A stretch of 64,000 bases of DNA from Ornithodoros turicata. Its lineage: Eukaryota; Arthropoda; Arachnida; Ixodida; Argasidae. Of the stretch, positions 31,145 through 41,496 are shown one piece after another (positions within the stretch are counted from its first letter, which is position 1; the number at the start of each line of letters is the position of its first letter). Made by a program: the position numbers and the translations under genes. The notes below the pieces were generated by a model that saw nothing but the letters and a program-made list of their open reading frames with translations, was not told where the DNA came from and ran no database searches. Location of the stretch: NCBI RefSeq assembly GCF_037126465.1, contig NW_026999296.1, forward strand, positions 310,001-374,000. The letters are read 5' to 3'.

Positions 31145-31587
31145 ACGTCCGCCCAAAGGGCTGATTGGTTTTAGCAGTGTGATGTTTTCTCCAATTTCCA
31201 GAAAGGGAATTCCGGCATACTCTCAACAACTGCCGTCTGCTCTTACTATGCATCACATAAAACTGCACAGGAACTATTCCAGAAATTTGCGTGTGACTTT
31301 CAGGGTTATCGTCGGTAATGAACGATGAGTAAAAGAGCGCTAATTTTTCGGAATCGACCGCGACTAGAGTCACTAAATAGACAGCAGAGTAGCGACACAG
31401 AGCCACGTCGGCGAGCAAGACCGCCATCTTGGGTCCGGAGCGACCTCGTCGCCTAGCCATGGGACGCCAATCTTCCCCTTCTCCGCAGTAGAACTGCGCG
31501 CTCTCAAGCCAGTTCGCAACAGAGGTAACAGGTTTTGGATGGAAGGTACTGAACGTGGATGATGCGTTCTTAGAAAGAGAAATCACG
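31145..31587. other. No recognised gene
   Basis: A minus-strand open frame of 185 codons (31056-31613) overlaps this stretch. It runs through the transposon end at 31060-31140, so it is probably not a gene. Nothing else is recognised. Confidence 0.35.
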
Positions 31588-31626
31588 AGTAGTAGGAGGT
31601 CTTGTCCAGTCAACTTGGGGTTCAGT

Positions 31627-31660
31627 TAGCTCCATGGGTGTCTGGTTCGAACCCCACAGC
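31627..31660 (+). other. tRNA-like fragment at left end of giant inverted repeat
   Basis: TTAGCTCCATGGG followed by GGTTCGAACCCC resembles tRNA boxes A and B, but they are only about 19 nt apart, too close for a tRNA gene. The mirrored copy is at 43815-43846. It may be a tRNA or SINE relic. Confidence 0.35.
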
Positions 31661-31989
31661 GTCTGGGACACTGTCGCGTGTGCGGAGAGCGCGGTGCCTG
31701 TGCGGAGGGTTGTCCGCGCGCTTATCGGCGAGGGGAGGGCTGCGTGCGCGTTTGCCCTCTCACATTTTTCGGCCTCGGCCAACTTCTTTCATCATTTTTC
31801 AATCTGCGCCGACTTTTTTCGCGACTTTTTCCCGTGCGCGACAGGCAGCGCTCGGGTGGAGGGCTGCTGCGGTGGGCGGAGCGTGGCCGGAGGGTTGCGT
31901 GAGCGCTTACTCGCTCACATTTTTCAGACTAGGCCGAGTTCTTTCGTCATTTTTCAATCTGTGTCGATTTCAATCGTAATTTTTCCCCG

Positions 31990-32960
31990 CTACAACGGGT
32001 GTGCAGTAGGCTCTTCACATGCAAAGGATAGCCATGCACAAAAGTACAAGTGAAAATATATTTATTAAAGTCATTAGTCTCGAGAATTATGACTCTGTGT
32101 GAAGGAGAAAAACTTAGCCAAAAATCTGATGCAATAGCATTGAAGGGCTATCACAATTTTTCTTTATTAGTGAAATTACGAGTAATTACGCAGAAGGGGT
32201 AGCACATTTTACTCAAAGAAGATATTTTTATCAATACGATTACAATCAAAATTAAAAGTTTTATTATAAAAAGTCTAACATAACCACCATAGTGGAGTTT
32301 TAATTACAAAGTTCTGATATGTAACTTCAAGAACAATAGCTGGACCGACTTCTCTAGCGATTTTTTTTTTCAGCGTGTGGTGGGCGGTGCGCAGGTGAGG
32401 GGCTGTCCGTGTGTTTACCAGCGGCTGAAGAGCTGAGCGTACACTTATGATCGTACATACTGGCTGACTTCTTTGGCTATTTTTCAGTCTGAGCCGAATT
32501 CGTTCGCATTTTTTTTTCATGCGGGGCGCAAGTAGGGACATGCACACTGACAACATCGGGCCACATCTTTGGCGATTTTTTCACCCTGGGACGACTTCAT
32601 TCGCAATTTTTTCCCCGCTACAGCAGGTGTGCAGTAGGCGATTTACATGCAAAGGATAGCCATACACAAACGTACAAGTGAAAATATATTCATTAGTGTC
32701 AGGAATTATGTTATGACTCCGTGTGAAGAAGAAAAACTCAGCCAAAAAATCTGATGCAATAGCATTGAAGGGGTATTTTATTAGTGATAATCACGCAAGT
32801 TTTCAATTAAGCAGAAGGAGTAGCATATTTTTAATAAAAGAAGATATTTTTAATCGATACGATTACTATTAAATTAAAAGTTTTATTATAAAAAGTCTAA
32901 CATGACCACCATAACGGAGTTTTAATTACATAGTTCTAGTATGTAACTTCATGCGCAACA
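31990..32960. repeat. About 630-bp tandem duplication inside the left arm
   Basis: 31990-32340 and 32618-32960 share CGCTACA.C.GGTGTGCAGTAGGC, GCAAAGGATAGCCAT, AGTGAAAATATAT, CTGATGCAATAGCATTGAAG, and AAAGTCTAACAT(A/G)ACCACCAT. A third partial copy of the last block is at 33020-33090. The same arrangement is mirrored in the right arm, so the duplication predates the inverted duplication. Confidence 0.75.
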
Positions 32961-33594
32961 GCTAATATTCCATTATGATACATTTAATCGATGAATACAT
33001 TTTTAATCAATATAATTACAATGAAAGTTTTATTAAAAGTCTAACATGACCACCATCGTGGAGCTTTAATTACAAGTACCGATAGATGTATGTGAACAGC
33101 AGAGAACCTGGAAGACCATGGGACACGAACACAAGAGGAAATAAAATGTATAACACTACATTGGTTAATCAAAACAACAGAGGAGGAGACTATCATTTAA
33201 CTATCATAAAATCATCCTCGTGACTTCCCCATACAATTTTCATTCTATGAGACACTACAAACCTTACTTTGTTTATGAATTCAACACAGAAAATATATTA
33301 AAAAATGAACTTCAACACATAGCACGCTCCTAGCCAACAATCAGCTCTAATAATATCTGCCCTGATTTGTTGAAGACGGGAGGCGTACACCTGACAGTTA
33401 TGAACATTTTCGAGCGCAATGGGGACGATTATTCCAACATTACACAATTAATCAATTTCTTAATAAGTAAACAGCATAGACATACGGAAATAATGAGAAA
33501 AACGATCAATAGAGAGCCAAAACTTATCATACATAACCTATATATATCATAACCTATCAAACATAAACAACAGACACATGCAGGAAAATAAATG

Positions 33595-34030
33595 AAAAAT
33601 AATCTATCAAAACGATCAACATGCACGGATGAATGGCAGAGAAACACTTTAAAACGGCACATGATGAATAATTTAATACAGCACAGAGCTCACGCTGAAT
33701 AGCAGAGAAACAATCTAAACGGCGCATCTGCCAACATGTAAACAACAGACAGGAAAATATTACTGAAACAAGATCAACAGCTAATAGAGAGCCAAAATCC
33801 AACACGTAAACAAGAGGTACACAAAGGATAAATAGTTGAAGAACAATCTAACAAAACAAGAAACATGCACGGATGAATAGCAGAGAAACACTCTAAACGG
33901 TGCATCTAGCAACGGTAAACAACATGCAGGAAAGTAATTGAAAAAGAATCAATCAAAACGATAAACATGCACGGATGAATAGCAGAGAAACGCTTTGAAC
34001 GATGCATCTGCCAACATGTAAACAACACAC
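33595..34030. repeat. Module repeated four times (GATGAATAGCAGAGAAAC)
   Basis: GGATGAATGGCAGAGAAACA, AATAGCAGAGAAACAATC, GATGAATAGCAGAGAAACAC and GATGAATAGCAGAGAAACGC recur at irregular spacing, each followed by a TTAAACGGCGCAT-like stretch and several by AACATGTAAACAACA. The mirrored array is at about 41570-42010. Confidence 0.75.
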
Positions 34031-37022
34031 CGGAAAATAATAGCGAAACAAACTATCAAACATTACAATTTGAAATAATATATCTTTTGAACTATCATAA
34101 AATCAACCTTGCGAGCTAACAATATAGAATTTTCATCCTACTCAGGCACTATAAACATTACCTTGACAGAGCTATCCAAAACACGCACCACATCTATGCT
34201 TTACACAGTACAACAAGACTCGAGACCCGGCGGGGTCACTCTCTCCCTCTATGCAGCCCGGTGGGGTCACTCTCTCCATCTATACAGCCCAAAGCATGGA
34301 ACCTGTTGTCAATCTGTGGGGGTGGGGTAAATCCCCTCTCTTTTTCACATTCTTTTCTCCAAAAGGAAATATTCTTAGGTTCGGTGTACAGAGACGAATT
34401 TTTTTATTGATCGCAAATAGACATTGAATTATTCGACTCTCAAGAACACAATAAGAATTCTATCAAAAACAATAGAACGCAAAAATCTAAGAATAGACTT
34501 TCTAAGCAAACGAGAAAATGTTATCGGTGCAAACAATACTCAACGAGAAACGTTTCAGATCAGACACAACTATTAGGCAATCATTATTCTCAAATCACAA
34601 AATATCAATCGAGTGAAAGTCAAGTTTATTCAGTGATAGAAACAATACTAATTCGAAAACGAGAAACAAATTTAATTACATATTTTTTATGATAACTTTG
34701 CAATACATGCAGAAGCCACAATCAACTCATCTGAAATGTAAATTATAGTGTTTGCTACAGCGGAAATCAACGCACACAACATTCCAAACTAATAGAATAT
34801 TTTTATTAATATCAATCGAGTGATCATCTGAAACATAGTCAAAGCAGTAATTAATTTAGGCAAACATTTTCCTAACCACGCAGCGCAAATATACATCACA
34901 GAAACACGTATTTTTCATTCAGGACCCACTAGTGGAAACGAAGTGAGAGAGGGAAGCTGAGTTCCCGTACACTTTCGTTAAGGTTACGCCCGCAGGGAGT
35001 AGGGGAATCCAGGAATAGTCTTGGTATACAAAGCCATAAACCGACTCCAGCAAGGTCAAGTTAGGGAAGGAGGGGCTCTAGCGCTGTCTTGTACATGGAA
35101 TCATTGAAAGCAAACGTTTTTTTCCTTACACATCACATCTATTTTGTAAATTGAATTTCATAATTCTCACGGCAGGTGGAACATTCTAAACGCGATAATA
35201 AATTTTTAATAAATAAAATTACCACCAATATGATTTAATTAAATGTCGAGGCGCACTACAAAACAGAACAGACAATTGCTATACATTGAAGAGATGGACG
35301 GATTTTGTACTCGTTACCATACGTCATAGGAGGACCTGATAAAAAGCTGCTTCGAAAAGGAGGAGCCGCGAAACGATTCATTTATCGCTGCATTTCAATA
35401 CGTCCTAGACATGGTCGTATTCGGAGATATGGCACAAATTATGGAATTCAAGATGCGAGAACTTGTATGCCGAATCTACAATAGTTATAAAAATATTTGC
35501 ACGTCATCATCGGAAGGCACACTTGGGTTGATTGATGGAGTTTTTGAGGTTTTACTAACGAAGAATTGAAATACACTAACCAAAAAACGTAATTGTAATC
35601 ATTGCAATGGGTATAGCATTAATCAAGAAAGCAATAAGATCAAATTATCATATACAAGCAAGTCTATATCGCAGCATTCATTACGGATTTGTTGAAATTA
35701 CACCTAACGGTTGAAATGGAAAGTACATAAAAAAATCTTATCACGTGATATATTCCACTAGAGCCTCTACACATTTCATTTTATTCTACCAGTCAGGATG
35801 TCGAATGAACAGAAGTTCCAATATTGTCGTGCAACGGTCTGATGTATCAACATTATTGAAACTCAACAACATATCAATTGTGGTGGGCCACCGGATGATT
35901 TTCATCTAATACTCTCTCTTGTAGCCCATTCAAGAATCTTCATACAAAGAAAGGAAGCATCAATAAGAGACTGTGCAAGTTCGTCCGCAACAAAGTGCAA
36001 GTTGTTGAAGCAATACAAACACGGCCGACAACATATCACCTGCGTTAAATCAACGCTGGATTTCAAGCGCCTCAATAATCAGAATAAATACTTGATGTCT
36101 TCGGAATTTATCAATCAAGACAACAAACGAAAACTTCGGAGTTTGGAATAGAACTGTAATTTATCAAAATAACAAGTGTAATAATTGAAATATTAATTGT
36201 AGTTCTTTGTCATCATTGTAACTATATTCTACACAGCGCAATGAAAACAGCTTATGACTAGATTGAACGATTGCTAAGGAGACACAACATACAAGGATCT
36301 TCGCACGAATCAGCGCTGGCAATCAAAGAGATTTTTACACGGCCCACACTCTATACCAACACGACCACCCGAAGGAACGAATTGTAGAAGAATCGATAAT
36401 ATAAATTTAGAGGCATGTTACAGCTATCTTTGTTTACAAAGAGGATCACTACATATTTGCGATAGTTTATTTTACGAATTAAATTGCATAGTGTATATAT
36501 TTTCTTAGACTATTGGACAGTTGACAATACTATATTGAAAGGAATCTATTATCAAATGACGCGATGCAAGTGATGGACATGCATGATGCGCTAGCGGAGA
36601 CTACAATTCTAATCATCATAACATGCGGCACACAATTCCAATAAGGTTTTGGGAGAATCGAATCACGCAACTGTCATCAGAAATGTTTAACCAATGAAGA
36701 TGTGCACTATCCGTAAGATATGTAATTATAATAAGTAAATATTCCTTTTGCAAACTTAACCAAAGCAGCACACATAAACGTAGCTCCAATTCACAGGACG
36801 CACCCGAGTTTTTTCATTAGCCATACTGAAAAACTATGAGTCATATGAGGCATATGAGGCACTACAAATGGGAAGGACATATATTAATTTTAGAAGATTT
36901 TAGATCATAATGAAACAAAATGCAAACTCCAACACCAAAAGGTTCTTGTTTAAATTTTCAAAGTCAAAACTGTATACTCTTTCTTACAATTTTTTAATAT
37001 ATAGATTAAAAAGCTGTCTATA

Positions 37023-38011
37023 CACAGTAATCATTTTAAACCTTTATTTGCCTCAAACCAAGGTGTACTCTTATAAAAACACCCTCTTTCTATTCCACAA
37101 AGAGTGCAAAAAGTGCATTACTAAAGGTGTGATATCGACATACACCACGTTTTATCCAATGTGGATCATTAAGGGTGTAAAGTAGGGTGTTGAAACAGGT
37201 GTTTTCCGCCAAATTCACCTTTTTTACACCCATTTGAATTGGGTGTATGGTGTTAAAAATTGTGTTTTATTTCGTGAGAGAAAAAATGCTGGTTTCACAG
37301 CTCCGCTCAGCAAGTAATCACATTATAGACGATAACCTGAGTTAAAAACACAGTATTTGACAGGGAGGGATGTTAGAAATTTAGCTTATATCTTTGACTC
37401 GTTGCATGCGTGAGTGTTAATTGCAAAAACACATTCCCGCCACCGCTACAAACGTTTCCCGCCCCACCACATGTAACGAATGTGCCCCAACAAATTGTAT
37501 TTCAGTATATGATCCATCCGACACGCCAATATAGGCTACTGAGGGCGCCCTATGTCTCTTTATGCCTCTGCACTCAGGTTGGTCCCACAGTGTTACCAAG
37601 CTAACGAGGCGTGCCTGCGACGCATTGCGCTCCGGTTTAGGTTCTACGATGGAACCACGGCTGGAAGTCTACGGTGTTCGCGGTGCTGCTTGCCATAGAA
37701 GCAAGAGCGTCGAACTGCATGTCTCGGCCAGTGGTGTCGGTATGCTGCCACGGAAGCTCCTATTACACTATTTGCGAGGGAATATTTGCGAACAAATAAT
37801 TCCATCATAAATGGTGTTTTCAATAGAATACTCTCATTTTAAGGGTGTTTTTGTTTTTATACACCGATTACAACAGTGTTTTACCAGGAATACACTTAAC
37901 GAAAATGTGTATTAGAAAACACCCGTCATTTGAGTGTAAAGGCAACACCAAAAAGGTGTGCGCCATGGGACAAGCCATTTACACCAAAAAAGTGTAAAAA
38001 AGTTTACTGTG
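37023..38011. mobile_element. TIR element (TTACTGTGTA family), copy 2, inserted in left arm
   Basis: Ends CACAGTAA (37023-37030) and TTACTGTG (38004-38011) are inverted repeats, flanked by TA at 37021-37022 and 38012-38013. Removing the element and one TA restores the right-arm sequence AAAGCTGTCTATA(C/T)AGTCACAC with one difference. This proves an insertion into a pre-existing palindrome arm and a TA target, as used by Tc1/mariner-type transposases. The interior is non-coding, with repeated GTGTAAA/TTTACAC and AACACC motifs. Confidence 0.88.
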
Positions 38012-38126
38012 TATAGTCACACATTGTATACAATATATTTGTTTGTACATTAATTGCTAAAATTTATCAGATCACATTCGAGAGCAGTGGTGACTATCGG
38101 TAAGTGTTTAATTAAAATTTGAACTG

Positions 38127-38484
38127 CTGCCGTAATTTACGAACTGAGTTGTAGAAAGTGTAATTTCGCAGCTTTAGCTGGCTCACTTTGATACGCGAAG
38201 GTTTTAAGAACTCTTTCACGATGTCAAAGAATTTAATCGAGTGATATTTTCTATATACTCTATAACGTAATGTGAATTCTCCATGACGCGGATAGTAAAA
38301 GTTACGAATATTTTTCGAACGAAATGGTCATCCGAGTCGTCGAACCCGTTTCCGGAAGAAAGCAACACGCTCGTGTGCGGTACCGCGTTAACGCATCGGG
38401 CACAGAATCGCGTTCGGTTTCGGGTACGGCATTGGGGAAATGCGGCCCGGCGTGTTGCCGAAACGCATTCGACGACGCGGATGA
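38127..38484. other. CpG-rich spacer of the giant inverted repeat
   Basis: A 358-bp unpaired centre. Its right half (about 38325-38480) is dense in CG dinucleotides (CCGAGTCGTCGAACCCG, GTGCGGTACCGCGTTAACGC, GAATCGCGTTCGGTTTCGGG), in sharp contrast to the AT-rich arms. A 92-codon plus-strand frame (38283-38561) crosses it but runs into the arm, and I do not recognise it. The centre might be a promoter or origin-like region, or foreign sequence. Confidence 0.6.
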
Positions 38485-39119
38485 CAGTTCAAATTTTAAT
38501 TAAACACTTACCGATAGTCACCACTGCTCTCGAATGTGATCTGATAAATTTTAGCAATTAATGTACAAACAAATATATTGTATACAATGTGTGACTGTAT
38601 AGACAGCTTTTTAATCTATTATTAAAAAATTGTAAGAAAGAGTATACAGTTTTGACTTTGAAAATTTAAACAAGAACCTTTTGGTGTTGGAGTTTGCGTT
38701 TTGTTTCATTATGATCTAAAATCTTCTAAAATTAATATATGTCCTTCCCATTTGTAGTGCCTCATATGCCGTGACATAGTGAGTAGACTCATAGTTTTTC
38801 AGTATGGCCAATGAAAAAACTCGGGTGCGTCCTGTGAATTGGAGCTACGTTTATGTGTGCTGCTTTGGTTAAGTTTGCAAAAGGAATATTTACTTATTAT
38901 AATTACATATCTTATGGATAGTGCACATCTTCATTGGTTAAACATTTCTGATGACAGTTGCGTGATTCAATTCTCCCAAAACCTTATTGGAATTGTGTGC
39001 CGCATGTTATGATGATTAGAATTGTAGACTCCGCTAGCGCATCATGCATGTCCATCACTTGCATCGCGTCGTTTGATAATAGATTCCTTTCAATATAGTA
39101 TTGTCAACTGTCCAATAGT

Positions 39120-39819
39120 CTAAGAAAATATATACACTATGCAATTTAATTCGTAAAATAAGCTATCGCAAAATATTAGTGATCCTCTTTGTAAACAAAG
39201 ATTGATGTAACATGCCTCTAAATTTCTATTATCGATTCTTCTACAATTCTTTCCTTCGGGTGTCGGTGTTGTATAGAGTGTGGTCGTGTAAAAATCTCTT
39301 TGATTGCCAGCGCTGATTCCGTGCGAAGATCCTTGTATGTAGTGTCTCCTTAGCAATCTTCAATCTAGTCATAAGCTGTTTTCATTGCGCTGTGTAGAAT
39401 ACATTACAATGATGATAAAGAATGCAATTATTATTTCAATTATACACTTGTTTATTTTGATAAATTACAGTTCTATTCCAAACTCCGAAGTTTTCGTTTG
39501 TTGTCTTGATTGATGAATTCCGAAGACATCAAGTAATTTATTCTGATTATTGGGCGCTTGAATCCAGCGCTGATTAACGCAGGTGATATGTTGTCGCCGT
39601 GTTTGTATTGCTTCAACAACTTGCACTTTTTGCGACGAACTTGCACAGTCTCTTATTGATGCTTCCTTTCTTTGTATGAAGATTATTGAATGGCGTACAA
39701 GAGAGTATTAGATGAAAATCATCCGGTGGCCCACCACAATTGATATGTTTGTTGAGTTTCAATAAGTGATGATACATCAGACCTTGCACGACAATATTGA
39801 ACTTCTGTTCATTCGACAT
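39120..39819 (-). CDS. Hypothetical short frames in right arm
   Basis: Two minus-strand frames (39613-39819, 68 codons; 39120-39356, 78 codons) are unrecognised. The first is followed, after a one-base frame change, by further open sequence rich in Lys, which may indicate a frameshift in the gene or the assembly. The left-arm counterparts are broken. Confidence 0.2.
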
Positions 39820-39885
39820 CCTTGACTGGTAGAATAAAATAAATGTGTAGAGGCTCTAGTGGAATATATCACGTGATAAGATTTT

Positions 39886-40365
39886 TTATGTACTTTCCAT
39901 TTCAACCGTTAGGTGTAATTTCAACAAATCCGTAATGAATCGTGCGATATAGACTGCTTGTATATGATAATTTGATCTAATTGCTTTCTTGATTAACGCA
40001 ATACCCATTGCAATGATTACAATTACGTTTGGTCTAGTGTATTTCAATTCTTCGTTAGCAAACCTCAAAAACTCCATCATCAACCCAAGTGGTCCTTCCG
40101 ATGATGACGTGCAAATATTTTTATAACTATTGTAGATTCGGCATACAAGTTCTCGCATCTTGAATTCCATAATTTGTGCCATATCTCCGAATACGACCAT
40201 GTCTAGGACGTATTGAAATGCAGCGATAAATGAATCGTTTCGCGGCTCCTCCTTTTCGAAGCAGCTTTTCATCAGGTCCTCCCATGAATGGTAACGAGTA
40301 CAAAATCCGTCCATCTCTTCAATGTATAGCAATTGTCTGTTCTGTTTTGTAGTGCGCCTCGACAT
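39886..40365 (-). CDS. Hypothetical protein, 159 aa, intact only in right arm
   Basis: The frame starts at an ATG in AT-rich context and begins MSRRTTKQNRQLLYIEEMDG. It is mixed in charge and helical-looking, with a hydrophobic segment NVIVIIAMGIALI near residue 115 flanked by charged residues. I do not recognise a family. The left-arm counterpart (35243-35727) has the same start but several indels and an early stop. Retention of a 159-codon frame in 65-70 percent AT DNA is more than expected by chance, so this may be a real gene of the duplicated unit. Confidence 0.35.
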   Translation of the reverse strand: MSRRTTKQNRQLLYIEEMDGFCTRYHSWEDLMKSCFEKEEPRNDSFIAAFQYVLDMVVFGDMAQIMEFKMRELVCRIYNSYKNICTSSSEGPLGLMMEFLRFANEELKYTRPNVIVIIAMGIALIKKAIRSNYHIQAVYIARFITDLLKLHLTVEMEST

Positions 40366-40914
40366 TTAATTAAATCATATTGGTGGTAATTTTATTTATT
40401 AAAAATTTATTATCGCGTTTAGAATGTTCCACCTGCCGTGAGAATTATGAAATTCAATTTACAAAATAGATGTGATGTGTAAGAAAAAAAACGTTTGCTT
40501 TCAATGATTCTATGTACAAGACAGCGCTAGAGCCCCTCCTTCCCTAACTTGACTTGCTGGAGTCGGTTTATGGCTTTGTATACCAAGACTATTGCTCGAT
40601 TCCCCTACTCCCTGCGGGCGTAACCTTAACGAAAGTGTACGGGAACTCAGCTTCCCTCTCTCACTTCGTTTCCACTAGTGGGTCCTGAATGAAAAATACG
40701 TGTTTCTGTGATGTATATTTGCGCTGCGTGGTTAGGAAAATGTTTGCCAAAATTAATTACTGCTTTGACTATGTTTCAGATGATCACTCGATTGATATTA
40801 ATAAAAATATTCTATTAGTTTGGAATGTTGTGTGCGTTGATTTCCGCTGTAGCAAACACTATAATTTACATTTCAGATGAGTTGATTGTGGCTTCTGCAT
40901 GTATTGCAAAGTTA

Positions 40915-41496
40915 TCATAAAAAATATGTAATTAAATTTGTTTCTCGTTTTCGAATTAGTATTGTTTCTATCACTGAATAAACTTGACTTTCACTCGATT
41001 GATATTTTGTGATTTGAGAATAATGATTGCCTAATAGTTGTGTCTGATCTGAAACGTTTCTCGTTGAGTATTGTTTGCACCGATAACATTTTCTCGTTTG
41101 CTTAGAAAGTCTATTCTTAGATTTTTGCGTTCTATTGTTTTTTGATAGAATTCTTATTGTGTTCTTGAGAGTCGAATAATTCCAATGTCTATTTGCGATC
41201 AATAAAAAAATTCGTCTCTGTACACCGAACCTAAGAATATTTCCTTTTGGAGAAAAGAATGTGAAAAAGAGAGGGGATTTCCCCACCCCCAGATTGACAA
41301 CAGGTTCCATGCTTTGGGCTGTATAGATGGAGAGAGTGACCCCACCGGGCTGCATAGAGGGAGAGAGTGACCCCCCGGGTCTCGAGTCTTGTTGTACTGT
41401 GTAAAGCATAGATGTGGTGCGTGTTTTGGATAGCTCTGTCAAGGTAATGTTTATAGTGCCTGAGTAGGATGAAAATTCTATATTGTTAGCTCGCAA
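40915..41496 (-). CDS. Hypothetical open frame, 193 aa, repeat-containing
   Basis: Minus-strand frame with a short tandem duplication (PGGSLSPSMQPGGVTLSIY) encoded by two copies of a roughly 30-bp GGGGTCACTCTCTCC unit. The C-terminal half is rich in Asn, Thr, Lys and Arg, as is common in AT-rich non-coding DNA. The left-arm counterpart (34109-34330) shares the first residues and then diverges by frameshift. No domain is recognised. Confidence 0.2.
   Translation of the reverse strand: MRANNIEFSSYSGTINITLTELSKTRTTSMLYTVQQDSRPGGSLSPSMQPGGVTLSIYTAQSMEPVVNLGVGKSPLFFTFFSPKGNILRFGVQRRIFLLIANRHWNYSTLKNTIRILSKNNRTQKSKNRLSKQTRKCYRCKQYSTRNVSDQTQLLGNHYSQITKYQSSESQVYSVIETILIRKRETNLITYFL

Larger units (their letters stand above)
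31588..38126. repeat. Giant inverted repeat, left arm
   Basis: Reverse complement of 38485-43883, from GTAGTAGGAGGTCTTGTCCA at the outer end to TAATTAAAATTTGAACTG at the inner end. From outside in it holds a tRNA-like stretch, GC-rich blocks with repeated (G/C)CGA..TTC.TTCG..ATTTTTC motifs, AT-rich modules, and remnants of the open frames seen intact in the right arm. It carries a 989-bp MITE absent from the other arm. Differences from the right arm in 35.2-36.5 kb are largely single-base insertions and deletions that break every frame, so they need checking against reads. Confidence 0.9.

Noticed and set aside
31056..31613. 185-codon minus-strand frame as a gene
   Set aside because: It reads through the end of a transposon (GCGCCATGGGACAAGCC block) and into the giant inverted repeat, so it is a chance frame.
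31627..31660. Functional tRNA gene at the left end of the giant inverted repeat
   Set aside because: The box A-like and box B-like stretches are too close and no acceptor or anticodon stem can be drawn.
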